A stretch of DNA of 64,000 nt from Antilocapra americana (lineage: Eukaryota > Chordata > Mammalia > Artiodactyla > Antilocapridae), in assembly GCA_007570785.1 (NCBI GenBank), contig ML660774.1, positions 9,943,742 to 10,007,741 on the forward strand, in the 5' to 3' direction. Positions within the stretch are counted from its first letter, which is position 1. Each line of letters opens with the position of its first letter. Positions 22,375-33,781 of the stretch are shown piece by piece. The translations under genes and the position numbers were made by a program. Below the pieces are notes generated by a model. The model did not search any database. It was not told where the DNA came from and was given only the letters and a program-made list of their open reading frames with translations.

Positions 22375-23376
22375 GGGATTCATCTCTAGTATTTACAGAC
22401 AGCTTATGATGCTTAACAGCATCAAAACAAAACCTCAATCAACAAATGGGCGGAAGACCTAAATAGACATTTCTCCAAAGAAGACATACAGAAGGCCAAC
22501 AGGCACATGAAAAGGTGTTCAATATCACTAATTATTAGAGAAATGCAAATCAAAGCTACAATGAGATATCACCTCATACCAGTCAGAATGGCTATATCAT
22601 CAAAAAATCCACGAACAGTAAGTGCCAGAGAGGGTGTGGAGAGAAGAGAGAAAGGAATCCTCTTATACTCTTGGTGGGAATGTAAATTCACAGCCTCTAT
22701 GGAGAAGAGCATGGAGGTTCCTTAAAACACTAAAGACAGAGCTACCATATGACCCTGCAATCCCCCCATGGGTATATATCCAGAGAAAAACATGGTCTGA
22801 AAGGATACATGTACCCCAGTGTTCACTGCAGCACTGTTTACAAAAGCTAAGACCATTGACAGATGGACATTTATACAATGGAATATTACTCTGACATCAG
22901 AAAGATGAAATAACATCATTTGTAGCAACATGGATCGACCTAGAGATTGTCATACTGAGTGAAGTAAGTCAGACAGAGAAGGAGAAATATCATATGATGT
23001 CCCTTGTATGTGGAATCTAAAAAGAAATGATGCAAACGAACTTACTTGCAAAACAGAAAGAGACTCACAGTGTTAGAGAACGAACTTATGGTGGCCAGGG
23101 GACAGGATAGGGGGAAGGGATGGTCAGGAAGTTTGGAGTGGACGTGTACATGCTGCTGTTTTTAAAGTGGACAACCCACAGGGACCTCCTGTACACCAGG
23201 GAACTCTGCTCAGTGGCAGCCTGGGTGGGAGGGGGGTTTGAGGGAGAATGGATACATGGATATGGCTGAGTCCCTTCCCTGCTCACCTTTTTGTTCAACT
23301 ACTATCACAACATTGTTACTCGGCTATATCCCCATACCAAATAAAAAGCGCCTTCTTTTTTTTTTTTTTTTTTAAA
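22375..23376 (+). mobile_element. 5'-truncated L1 with a poly-T 3' end
   Basis: It begins in the ORF2 C-terminal region ('aaatgggcggaagacctaaa') and passes 'ggtgtggagagaagagagaaagg'. It ends with the 3' UTR and a polyadenylation-like 'aaataaaaag'. The copy is decayed by frameshifts. Imperfect target-site duplications 'aaaagccagtcMcttt' lie at about 22355-22370 and 23378-23393. The tail just before the right duplication is a run of 18 T (23356-23373), not A. Confidence 0.9.
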
Positions 23377-23647
23377 TAAAAGCCAGTCCCTTTCACATTT
23401 AGCATCAGTGTTCTTAATTCTAAACCCAGAATAGTATTTTCTCCTGTACTAGTTTCCTTGAACTGCTGTAATAATGTTTCACAAACTGAGTAGCTTACAG
23501 CAGGAGTTTATTTTCTCAGCTCTGAGGCTAGGTATCCAAACTCAGCCTCAGTACTGGTGGGTCCTTCAGAGGCTGAGGGGGAATCTGCTTCCTGACTCCC
23601 TCCCAGTTTCTGGTAACAACCAGCAGTGCTTGATGTCCCTGGATTTA

Positions 23648-23860
23648 TGGTGTTGTTGTTCAGTCCTGTCCAACTCTTTGCGATCCCATGGACTGCAGCA
23701 CACCAGGCATCCCGTCCTCCACTATCTCCCTGAGCTTGCTGAAACTCATGTCCATTGTGTAGGTGATGCCATCCAACCATCTCATCCTCTGTCGCCCCCT
23801 TCTCCTCCTGTACTCAATCTTTTCCAGCATCAGGGTCTTTTGGATGCATCCCATGAGTCC
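23648..23860 (-). mobile_element. BovB LINE 3' end fragment
   Basis: The reverse of the BovB terminus: 'tgttgttgttcagtcctgtccaactc' through 'ccatccaaccatctcatcctctg' to 'ttttccagcatcagggtc'. Only about 210 bases of the 3' end are present. Confidence 0.93.
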
Positions 23861-23866
23861 ACTCTT

Positions 23867-23906
23867 CTTGGTTGGCCAAAAAGTGTGTTCTTTTTGGCCA
23901 ACCCAG
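23867..23906. mobile_element. Mariner-like palindrome: two terminal repeats back to back
   Basis: 'GGTTGGCCAAAAAG' (23870-23883) and its exact reverse complement (23890-23903) face each other across 6 bases. The motif matches the terminal inverted repeat of ruminant mariner elements as I recall it ('gggttggccaaaaagttcg'). The whole transposase body is missing. A TATATA follows on the right. Confidence 0.75.
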
Positions 23907-24094
23907 TATATATAACACTGTAATCTCTGTCTTCACATTGCTAACTTCCTCTGAGGCTGCTTTCCTGAGTCTTCACATGGCATCCTCTTCTCTAGATGAT
24001 TGTGTTCTAATTCCTCTCATCTTATACAGGTATGGGATGTTGGATTGGGACTCAGTGTCTCAGTTAAATGTCATCATCACTTCCTGTATCAGCA

Positions 24095-24318
24095 TGGACT
24101 TCCCCAGTGGCTCAGTGGTAAAGAATCTGCCTGCATTGCAGGAGCTGCAGGAGACACAGGTTCAATCCCTGGGTCAGGAAGATCCCCTGGAGAAGGGCAT
24201 GGCAACCCACTCCAGTATTTTTGCATGGAGAATCCTACAGACAAACGAGTCTGGTGGGCTACAGTCCATGGGGTTGCAGAGTTGGACACAACTGAAGCGA
24301 CTTAGCATGCACACTCAT
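24095..24318 (+). repeat. Bov-tA SINE, full length
   Basis: The head contains a small duplication ('gcaggagctgcaggagac'). The tail ends 'gttggacacaactgaagcgacttagc'. Possible short target duplication 'tatYagca' on both sides. Confidence 0.92.
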
Positions 24319-24440
24319 ATTAGCACAGACTTTATTTCCAAACACAATCACAGTCACAGGTACTGGGGTTTATGACTTGAGTATATCTTTCAGGGGAACA
24401 AAATGCAATCCATACTGTCTCCTAAACCTAGAATTTTTAT

Positions 24441-25071
24441 AGTGGTTATGTTAGTGAAGATGTTTTGTGGCATGCATCAGAAATTCAAGTAAGCAAAAAA
24501 TAATGTTTTAGGAATTCTGAAACAGCCCTCAGTTGAGCTGGATATTATGAACAGAAGGAAACTGAAGACAGTCATATTAGAGGTGGTAGGAAACTTCTTG
24601 TCTCTGCTCATCTGTATACCTCCACTCCATCCTTCTCTACTTATAACTAACCCTCTCTGTTTTCTATTTTGTGTAACAGAAAATGGTTACCAACAGCTTC
24701 CCAGGCTGAACAGAAAGGTCAGATAGAAAGATACTCATGTAAATGCCTGTGTAGACAGGGTGGGGATGGAAAAGAAGGGAAACCCAAAGAAGCTTAGGGG
24801 GAGAATTTTGCCTAATGACCTAATTTTTCTCAATGAAAAAAGCAGTGGACTTTTTTCCTGAGAAATATTTTGATGGTATTTTTTAAAAAGTTGATATTAA
24901 AGTTTTGTGCAAGCTGTTGAGAGGCATGAGAGTCAGTGATGAAGGACCTCAGGAGTGAGGGTGCGTTGGTGCCCAGGCTGGCTGGACACCACCGTGTTAC
25001 TGGACCAGTCTTCTCCTGTTTGTTCCATCAGTAATGGTCAAGAACTCCAGTGTGTTATTATACTAACTGAG
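24441..25071. other. Single-copy-like DNA, no gene seen
   Basis: No repeat or convincing coding frame. Confidence 0.45.
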
Positions 25072-25080
25072 CACATAAGA

Positions 25081-25271
25081 CTGGGCTTCCCTTGTGGCTC
25101 AGCTGGTAAAAAATCCTCCTACAATGCCAGAGACCTGGGTTCGATCCCTGGGTTGGGAAGATCCCCTGGAGGAGGGAAAGGCTACCCATTCCAGTATTCT
25201 GGCCTGGAGAATTCCATGTACATTGGGTCACAAAGTGTTGGACATGGCTGAGCTACTTTCACTTTGCTGCA
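25081..25271 (+). repeat. Bov-tA SINE with 9-bp TSD
   Basis: Flanked by 'cacataaga' at 25072-25080 and 25272-25280. It carries an intact B-box-like 'ggttcgatccctggg' and the 'ggcctggagaattccatg' tail variant. The tail has lost part of the 'gacagaggagcctgg' block. Confidence 0.93.
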
Positions 25272-25280
25272 CACATAAGA

Positions 25281-26825
25281 TTCCTACTACCTGAATCCAT
25301 TATCTTTGCACACAAAAGGACATTTCAGTTCATTTAAACCTGACTGCTGAACAGTTATATTCTTAGTAAAATGATTCATCTCAAAAATAATATATATAAA
25401 AATTTTAGTCAAATATATTTTTTTCAGTTTCTTTGTAGGTCTCTTTAACCCTTAGCTTCTAAGGAAAAAACATTTTTTTCATAAGTTAGGCTTCTGAGTA
25501 AATGGGATTTGAATTACCATTTTTACAACTTGAATTCACACACACAAAAAATGGCATTTCATTTCTAAATATGTATATGGATGTTTATTTCATTACCAGA
25601 GAAACTTACGTAAGCATCTTTTGTTCTTATATAAATCCAATGGCTCTTTAGCAGTCATAGGGAGCAGGAGGCACCCCAAATTTTTACCTCACTAGTCCAT
25701 TATTTTTTAATAGGATAATTAAAATTTATATCCTGCCATACTGAGAATCATGGTTTTGCTAGATTAGAGTTTATTTTTCTGTTTTTTTCCTTGCAATGGG
25801 TGGTCTAAATAGAATATGACTGAAAAATCATTTTGAAGGAAACAGGGGCATAATAAATTACCTTCCTAAGACTTCTTTTTTATCTTTCCTTTTTTCCCTT
25901 CAGATGAACTCTTGTCTTCTCAATATTTTTGTAATCTACCTACCCTGACACCACCTCCCTTTCTCCAGTCTTTGCTTTTTCATTTCCCAAACAGTCCTAG
26001 TAGAAGGGCAGATCTTTCTAAAGCCTTTGCCACAGTTGTGATTAAAATCTAGTTAGTTTCCCTCCTTTCTTCTCAGTAGGTACAGGTGTGATCACTGACA
26101 TAGAAAACAGTGCCCATTAACGTTTAGCGTTGCTAAAGAAGGGTAGAGAAACAGTGTCTGGGTGATGAATAGTTTTCATTGTTTTTTTTTTATTTTTTTT
26201 AATGTTCCCTAAGGCAGTGTTCTCCAGGCACAATATTTGATTGCAAAATCGGGAGACTTGCATTCTTCTCCTGGTGCTACATTGATTTTCTCTTCTGCTT
26301 GAGGCCTTTTATATTTATGAATGTAAAAAATATATTAAGAAAACCTTTTATTGTATGCAGGTCAGTCTCTTGATTGTGGTGGCAGTTTGCCTGTTTCACA
26401 GGAAAATGTGTAAATGTAGGTTTCACATATAATTGTAAGCAGTGAGCTTTCCAAGAAGTCATTGGCCTGTGGGTATTAAATGGCTTGCAGTCATGGCAAT
26501 TACTGAATTTTTTTTCCCCTGAGATCAGAGCTTTGGGAGTTTTGATCAGCACTTGAAGTGAGTATGGTCAGCTCTCATGTAGATGACATCCAGTAGGATG
26601 TCCAGTATCTTGTTTTTCTTTACCTTCCAGCCATTGGCAACCAGACACCACCATTTCCTTATGAGGTGTTGTTGCCTGAATCAGGCATGACTCAAACTGC
26701 TAGATCTGAGACGTGTTTCTTGTGTTTTGATCCCTCTGTCAAGATATTATTCAATTTTTCCACCATTATAGTTAGAAAAATTTTTTAATGTAACTAGTAA
26801 GTAATCTATGTGGAGACTCCTTAGT
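25281..26825. other. AT-rich DNA, nothing recognised
   Basis: T- and A-rich runs are frequent (for example 26181-26201). The minus frame at 26277-26552 shows no domain. No identifiable repeat. Confidence 0.45.
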
Positions 26826-27008
26826 GTTATTTGCTCAGTCATGTCCGACTCATAACCCACCAGGATCCTCTGTCCATGGGGTTCTCCATTCAAGAATCCT
26901 GGTGTGGGTTGCCATTTCTTTCTCCAGGGGATCTTCCTGAATTAGGGATTGAATTTTCAACTCCTGCATTTCAAGCAGATACTTTTCCGTCTGAGCCACC
27001 AGGAGACT
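26826..27008 (-). repeat. Bov-tA SINE
   Basis: The reverse-oriented copy runs from 'gctcagtcatgtccgactc' to 'ccgtctgagccaccaggaga'. A deletion removes most of the 'tttgtgaccccatggactgcag' block of the tail. Confidence 0.92.
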
Positions 27009-27657
27009 CTTTAATAGCATGCAAACGCCCTACTTCTTATCAAAATATTGCCTTGAACACATCGTTACTGTGACAGCTGAGTAGTGATTTTGCAGTTCCT
27101 TTACTTTTACACACTTACTAGTTGACATTTCAACATTCTACTATAAGCAGGGTAAGTGCTGGTTCTTAAGTCAATTTGCATTATTGAACCTGATTTGCTT
27201 GTATACACACACCGAATTATATAGTAAATCTATATTATGTGCATATATGATACGACCTTTGTTTTTATACTATTTGTAAGACCTTTTTGTTCTGATATTA
27301 CTGGACTGAAAATCTTAGACTGTTCTTCCAAGTAGCTTTATCCCAATATCAGCAAAGATCCAATACTGAAAGCTCTAGTAAAGTTCATATTCTTAAATTT
27401 CAATTCATTAAAAAAAAATTGAAAACATTTAGCTGTGGCTATGAAATGCTAGTAAAGAAATTAGTACTGAAAGTCATTTGCCACCAAAATTAAAGAAAAA
27501 AGGCAAGATAGATTTTATCTTAGCTCTGTGTTCATTAAAGAAATAAACATAATGAATACTTGGATCATTTACATAAAAAATAGAACTGTTGAATTCGTGG
27601 GAAAAGAAGCTGATACTCCTTTTTCATCAGTTATTATCTAATTTATATTGGGTCTAC
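27009..27657. other. AT-rich DNA, nothing recognised
   Basis: No repeat or coding signal. Confidence 0.45.
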
Positions 27658-27666
27658 TGAACTATT

Positions 27667-27887
27667 GGGCTTCCCAGGTGACACTAATGGTAAAGAACCC
27701 ACCTGCCAATGCAAGAGACCTAAGGGATGTGGGTTCAGCCCCTAGATCAGGAAGATCCCTGGACAAGGGAAATGCAACCCAGCTCCAGTATTCTTGCCTG
27801 GAGAATCCCATGGACAGAGGAGCCTGGTGGGCTAGGTCCATAACGTCGCAAAGAGTCGGACACAACTGAAGCAACTCAGCACTCCAG
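27667..27887 (+). repeat. Bov-tA SINE with 9-bp TSD
   Basis: Perfect 'tgaactatt' duplications lie at 27658-27666 and 27888-27896. Full-length head and tail. It belongs to the head variant with the extra 'gacctaagggatgt' block. Confidence 0.94.
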
Positions 27888-27896
27888 TGAACTATT

Positions 27897-28500
27897 CATT
27901 TAAATACTGACTTTGGCATTAGAAATAGACCAGGAGAGGGGAAAATAAAGGCATTAAGTTAAAAGAAGCATTTCAAGCACTTGGAAATATATGAACCCCT
28001 CTCCTTTTGGTTGATTTGTAGATTTGCCCTTCTTCTCTTCTTTTTATTCCTTTGGTCTTTAAAGAAAAATTAAAAAAAAAAAAAGATGGCACTCTGTTCT
28101 ACTTAATCCTGTTGAACGCTCTGTCGTCTGACAGCTAAATGTCTCACAGACTGTAAAGCATTAGTTTCTCAGCTGCTCCACCCTTGACTCTAAAACGCCT
28201 CACAGTCTCCTGTCTATACATCTGAGCAGCATGAGAAGGACTACCAAAGAGAAGCCAAAAGAAAGGAAAATTCTTTCTCTGAACAGAATACTTTAACATA
28301 TGAACTTGAAAGGACTTGATTGCATGACTAAGTATTTTAAGACCAAAGCACAGAACAAAAGGTTATGGAAATTATTTCTGTGACTGTTTAGCTAAGCATC
28401 TTATTTGCATCACTGATAGTTACTGTACAAAGGCGCAGAAGTTCATACTTCTCATATACCTGTCTCTAAACCAAAGATCATTTTCCTTGAGCCAGGACAC
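27897..28500. other. Single-copy-like DNA
   Basis: An A-run sits near 28068-28084. No repeat or gene identified. It leads into the CpG-richer segment. Confidence 0.45.
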
Positions 28501-28820
28501 AGAGTTCCTTACCCGAATCAGGTCTGGAGCTACGGGAATGGGAGAGCCAAAGAGTGGTGACCAGCGCTGCCGCCAAGAACTGACGTGCTGTCTCTCCGGA
28601 GGCCAGTGGGGAGCATCAGAGCGGTCAGGCTCTGGCCAAGCCGGGGAGAAGCCGGTAGGAGAGAGGCGTGCATGAAGAGGGAAAAGGATGGCCCGTGCTC
28701 TAACACCTCCATCTTCATGATAGTACAGCTACCTCTGCCCTCGGCACTCACCAGCAGACAGTGGTCCAGATTTGCCTTTTATAGTCGCTGGGAAGACTCA
28801 GAAGCATCAAGTGAGTCCTC
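28501..28820 (+). other. Small CpG cluster ending at a splice-donor-like site
   Basis: I count 13 CpG dinucleotides between 28514 and 28787, against very few in neighbouring kilobases. The segment is G+C-richer and free of recognised repeats. Near the right end 'atcaa|gtgagt' (GT at 28811) is a strong donor-type match. Short frames occur on both strands (plus 28487-28675 and 28585-28824, minus 28530-28751), none with a known domain. It could be a promoter-proximal noncoding exon. That is an inference. Confidence 0.35.
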
Positions 28821-28849
28821 TTAACATAACACATTGGGCTGTTCACCAA

Positions 28850-28905
28850 GACACAGCAGAAGCTAACACAACATTGTAAAACAATTACATTCCAATTAAA
28901 AATTA
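28850..28905 (+). mobile_element. Very short L1 3' end fragment
   Basis: 'cagcagaagctaacacaacattgtaaaacaatt' followed by 'ccaattaaaaatt' is the typical terminus of an older ruminant L1. Only about 55 bases are present. Confidence 0.7.
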
Positions 28906-29188
28906 CCAAAAAAAGGACTCAATCTCCATTTCTAGGCAATTTGTTGCCAACATTGCCATAAGCAAAAGAAACTCACTCCTGGTTGAGCTTGAGTCTGGCC
29001 TGAAACCTGACATTGTCAAATGATTTACAAGGAGGCGATTACACTGGGGTGGCCCTGATGTTGGCGGCCCGTGCAAACGAACCAAAGCCGAAGCCTGCAA
29101 ATGCCTCAAGGTTATGAGATCAAAATGCGAAGGAACACAAATCACAAGCAGCCAACTAAGTTTTCATCTGTAGCCAGTCAATTTCTTT

Positions 29189-29367
29189 TTTTTTTTTTAG
29201 AGTTTTTTTAAAAATTTTATTTTATTTTATTTTATTTTTTTTATTGTTTTTGCCATACATTGTCATGATATCACCATGGGTTTACATATGCTTCCCCTCC
29301 GGAACCCCCCTCCCTCCTCCCTCCCCCCCAGGAAATCTCGCTGTACCAGCCCCGAGCATCAATCCTA
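29189..29367 (-). mobile_element. Young L1 3' end, reverse orientation, with 11-bp TSD
   Basis: T-rich at the left (the reversed A-tail with TTTTA repeats), then the reverse of the same 3' UTR seen at 21517-21738 and 62221-62510. It stops at 'agccccgagcatcaatcc'. Perfect 'tcaatttcttt' duplications lie at 29178-29188 and 29368-29378. Confidence 0.94.
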
Positions 29368-29378
29368 TCAATTTCTTT

Positions 29379-31851
29379 ACCTTGCTTCTACCTTTTCTCT
29401 ACCCATCTCTCCCCAGCTTCTGTGGGTGGAGCTCTCCTAACCATTTCTGGTTTAGCACCGTCCAAATTCATCCAATTTTTGCTCAAAGAAACTCTTATTA
29501 AAATATTGAATCTGCCTTAGTCATCTTTTAACAGCCTGGAGATTTTTGAAACACTGATATGGAAGGATAGCAAAACGCAGAGCCCTGACTTACAGGAAGC
29601 AAAGGCTTGAGTACAGCTTTGAAGACCACCTTTGAGGCAGAGGAGGGAAGCCTCACCCTGACAGGGATCTTCAATTATGCAAATACACCTCAGAGATCAC
29701 AAGAAAGGAATCTCTGAAATGCTCTGTTCTGAGGAAGAAATTGCTCTGTATAATAATAGAAAATGGTATCTCTGTATCATGTCGAGCACTACTTTTTCTT
29801 TTGTTCCCTCAAGAATGCTTTTATTTTCTCATAAGTAAGGACTGAGATCGTTATGTGTCTGAAAAATGTTGCTTGTTTTTTTGAGATGTCTTTTTTCTTT
29901 TATTTCAGTTGTGTAGAAAAGACTGGCAGCTGAGGACCTGAAAAGGTGAAGACTCTCTTTTTCATGGGTGACTGCGAGTCTGCTTTAAGTGATGCTGAGC
30001 CGGGCACTCTGTGATGAAGGAAGCTGAACCAGGCCTTCCTTGGTGATGAAGGCCTTCTTCATGGGCACAAGAGTGAGCGCCCTGGAACCCACAGTGGCAT
30101 TCTCACAACGGTTACTCCCTGCAGAGCAACATTGCAGAGGCTGTGTCTACTGAACAGCCAGAGGAAAAGTGGAGAGTGAGCAGAAAGTCAGAGCAAGGGA
30201 GAAACACAAGGGACTTCTGCCCAGAACACGTGACACACAGATCTAAGAACCTACAGAAATTCCAGTGAGGGCAGCTGAGGCCTTGCTGGTAGGATCATAA
30301 TATAGGCATCAATATGAATGTGACTTTCTTTTTTGCCACGTAGAAGAAAGCAGAGTTCCCACTTCCTTGTTTATTTAGTAAATACTTGGACAGGTTCTTT
30401 AAATCTGGACGTCATGTCAGGGTGAGGCCCAGCATTAAAGAGTTTATTTTAAAACATGACATCATGTCAACATTCGCCACAATCAGTTTTAAAATAATTT
30501 GATTCGTTTAGCTGCACTATACCCCATGAGAATGCTCAATGAAGGAGAAAAATCACAAATTACATTGGGAGTTAGGGAACTTGAAGCACGAAGCAGGCAA
30601 ATGTAAGAGAGTGGAAATCAGAGGATTCCAGTGGGCACCAGTGTCACCGCTGAGGGTCACTGCAGGAAATGACATGCCTGGAAGGGAAGGCAGAAAACAA
30701 GGACAGCAGCGCTAAGAGTGAATTTCATTTATAACACTTGGTCTCTGGCTAGTCTGGAATTTATATGCACCATTCGTGTTTGAGAAAGGCTCACAAATTT
30801 TACCTAAAAACAAAAACCCAATACGAAGACAAAAAGTCTCCAATCCATTGTAAACCTTGTAATATTTCAGAGTTAAAACTTAGCCCCAAGTCAAAGGCCT
30901 CCGGAGAGATGGTCCAGCTAAAGGGCAGGGTACAAATGATGCTGATGCAAGTCGAGGTGATATTGATGGGCTGTTCGAAAGGGATCTGCTGGCTGTATCA
31001 AACCCCTGCCAGCCATAATTTAACGGGACAGAAGTCATTAGTTTGCAGTGTTGTTCTCTTTGTACCCATAAAACTTGTATTTGCCTTTCTTTGCAAGCCT
31101 CATCGCTCTGTAACTTGAGATCAGCCGGTGAGTGAGACCTGTCTTAGTAAGAGTGACAGCCACAAACCTGGTCTCCAGGAGGCTAATCAACTCGTTTTCT
31201 AAGCTGCGCCTTTACTCTCAGTTCTTCCTGAGAAGGGCCAAATGCTATGGTCTTTTATGGTCCACGAAGCTTCTAACATTTGTTTTCTAATGAGCGCAAT
31301 CGTACATATAACTCAAAAAGGAAATTGAAGTTATAGCCTCTTGTTTCACTGAATTAATACTTTGAAATTTGATCACAAAGAAATCAAGCGAATCTTTCTC
31401 TGATTTGTTTGGATATAATCTAGCAGTCAGCTGCTAAATCCCTGCCCTTCGGAGAAGGGGTAAATTTAGCTTGAAACACCCAATTCCACAGCCTGCCATC
31501 CAAAGCCCTTCTCGTGATTTATGTGAATTACTGTGAATTTATGTTCTCACGGTCCATTTCCCTGGACTCCTGTGTCTGTGAGCGCTGCTTCTATTATATC
31601 CCATTCAACTCTAATGAGAGATGTTTTTTTTGTTGTTGTTGTTAACTGATAAAATAAAATCCACTTTCAAAAAGCATTCAATGAAATTAGAGCACTTGAC
31701 CAAAAGTAAAATTTGGTGGTCATGGAAGTACATAATTCAGTTTTCCACCATCCTGACTTTTTTCTCCCACTGCTCCTCCTCTCTCTGCATCTCTTTTCTT
31801 TTCCTGTCTTATTCCTATAAACCCCTTTTTTAATAATGATATGGGTAGTAG
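29379..31851. other. Longest repeat-poor stretch; no gene proven
   Basis: About 2.5 kb with no SINE, LINE or LTR that I recognise. A strong acceptor-like tract (T/C-rich run and 'tttcag' ending at 29908) is followed 37 bases later by a donor-like 'aaaag|gtgaag' (GT at 29946). The 117-codon plus frame 30765-31118 has no recognisable domain. The 30900-31620 part has even base composition and looks like conserved noncoding DNA, but conservation cannot be judged from one sequence. Confidence 0.4.
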
Positions 31852-31865
31852 AGCAATCACCTTTT

Positions 31866-32924
31866 TTGAAATTGAGATAATAATTCACATATGACATTGT
31901 GCAAGTTTAAGTTATAAAATGTATTGATTTGATACCTTTATATACTGTAATATGATTACCACAGTAGGGTTAACTAACAGCTCAGTCATGTCACATAATT
32001 ATCGTTTCTTCTTCGTGATGAGATGAATTAAAATCTAGGATCGTAGCAACTTTGAAGTTTTATATAATACAGTATGGTTGACTGGAATCACTATGCATTA
32101 GATCTCCAGGATTTATTTATCTACTGGTCGTAGATAAATTGTAAGTTTGTACTCTTAAACAGTATCTCCCCAATTCCCTACCTCAGCCCCTGGTACTACC
32201 ATTCTACCCTCTTTTTTTTTTTTTTTTTTAACAAGTTTGCCTTTTTTAGATTCTATGTTTCCTCCAACTAAATACAGGGTTTCCTGGCAACACTTGTTAT
32301 TTCTTGTTTTCTTGATAATAGCTTTTGTAATGTGTGTGAGATGATATCTCATTGCTGTTTTGACTTGTATGTCCCTTATTATTAATGATGTTGAACATCT
32401 TTTAATACACCTGTTGGTCATCTCTTTGTCTTCTTGGAAAGATGTATATTCAGGACCTCTGTCCATTTTTAAATTGAATTGTCTCTTTCGTCATTGAGTA
32501 ATATGAGTTCTTTATATATTTTGGACATTAACTCTTTATCAGGTACATGATTGACAAATATTTTGTCCAGTTCTGTAAACTGGTTTTTCATTTTGTTGAT
32601 AGTTTATTTTGTTGTGCAGAAAAAATTTAGTTGACATTGTCCCACCTGTTAGATTTTGCTTTTGTTGCTTTTACTTTTAGTGTCATACCCCAAACTCATT
32701 GCCAAGACTAATATCAAGGAGTATCTTGCCTATTTTTTCTTGTAGGAGTTACCTGATCTTATGTTTAAGTCCTTAATCCATTTCAAGTTAATTTTTTTGT
32801 GAGTCATATAAGATAGAGCAGAGGCCCAATTTCCCCAAAACCATTTGTTGAAGAGGCTATCCTTTTCCTATGGAATGTTCTTGGCTCCCTTGTCAAATAT
32901 TAGTTGATCATGTGTGCGGAGATT
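31866..32924 (-). mobile_element. 5'-truncated older L1, reverse orientation, with 14-bp TSD
   Basis: Read in reverse, it is the ORF2 C-terminal region and 3' UTR of an older L1. A T-run at 32213-32229 lies inside it. The characteristic antisense text includes 'gtgtgagatgatatctcattg' and 'ccaaaaccatttgttgaagag'. Perfect 'agcaatcacctttt' duplications flank it at 31852-31865 and 32925-32938. Frames are broken throughout. Confidence 0.95.
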
Positions 32925-33079
32925 AGCAATCACCTTTTACAATCTCACCCCCTTGAGATTTCACTCTCCACTTCTGTAGTTCACAAAAATATTTGACACA
33001 ATTAACAGTGCTCTTCCTAAGAGGACATATAAGGAAATGGAAAGCTCCCATCTTGTTATTTATAGGAATATTTCATATT

Positions 33080-33262
33080 CATTCAGTATCTAATACTTGG
33101 TAAGAATCTTTTGTGTATGAAGTTTTACTAAATCATCATGACTACCCTGTAAGGTAGAAATTATTATCCTTGTTTTACAGTTGAGGAAAACAAGGGTTAA
33201 AGAGCTGAAAGTCACAGCTTACACATGTCCCTTCAGTGAGAACACTGGGCCATCATGTCATG
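33080..33262 (-). repeat. MIR SINE, reverse
   Basis: 'ccctgtaaggtagaaattattatcc' with 'ttttacagttgaggaaaacaagg' and 'gaaagtcacagctta' is the reverse of the MIR core and tail. Confidence 0.82.
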
Positions 33263-33394
33263 TATGCCTGTTTTTCTAGGCCACCCTGCCTCTCACGGTA
33301 TCCTGGACATCACTACAGTGCTTCATATTTGTGGATAATCTGACTATTTCAACAGTGCTTCATTAAACATGACTATAATTACTTTTTAGCTCCT

Positions 33395-33745
33395 CCATTC
33401 AGGAGGTGGAAAATATTTCCCCATCCCCTGAATTCGGGCTGACCTTGTAACTTGCTTAGATCGAGTTATATTTCATGCCTTCCAAGAATTGGCCTCAGGA
33501 TGCCCTGACGTTTCCCGTCTCGATTTCTTGGAACATTGCTGACAGTTTGTGAGGAAGCCTAGGATGAACACCATGTGGAGAGAGGGGCCCAGCCGTATCA
33601 AGCATTCCAGCCTTCTTAGAAGTAGGACAGCAGCCCAGTAGCCCCAGTCACCTCCAGCCATGCCCCCTGCTGACTGCAGCTGCAGGCATGCACCTAGGTG
33701 AGACGGCAGAAGAAACACTGTCGACCTCCAGTCAGCGGAAACAAG
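33395..33745 (+). mobile_element. MLT1-type MaLR LTR, diverged
   Basis: The series 'ggaggtggaaaatatttcccca', 'cgggctgaccttgtaacttgctt', 'gctgactgcagctgcaggcatg' and 'gtgagacggcagaagaaacactg' follows an ERVL-MaLR LTR consensus I recall. The usual 'aataaatg' end is not clear. The minus-strand frame 33473-33769 is its antisense. Confidence 0.65.
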
Positions 33746-33781
33746 AAACTGTATGGATGGACTGACCACCCGCGGAGCAGG

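Larger units (their letters stand above)
23435..24440 (+). repeat. Ancient repeat or LTR-like host, interrupted three times
   Basis: The left part 'ttgaactgctgtaataatgtttcacaaactgagtagcttac' with '..ggagtttattttctcagctctgagg' matches a very common old mammalian repeat. The right part, 'cttcacatggcatcctcttctc' onward, fits the same element. A BovB end, a mariner-like palindrome and a SINE interrupt it. I do not recall its family name securely. Confidence 0.55.

Noticed and set aside
30765..31118. 117-codon plus-strand ORF as a gene
   Set aside because: No recognisable domain, no initiation context or exon structure that stands out, and such a length can occur by chance in a less AT-rich stretch.
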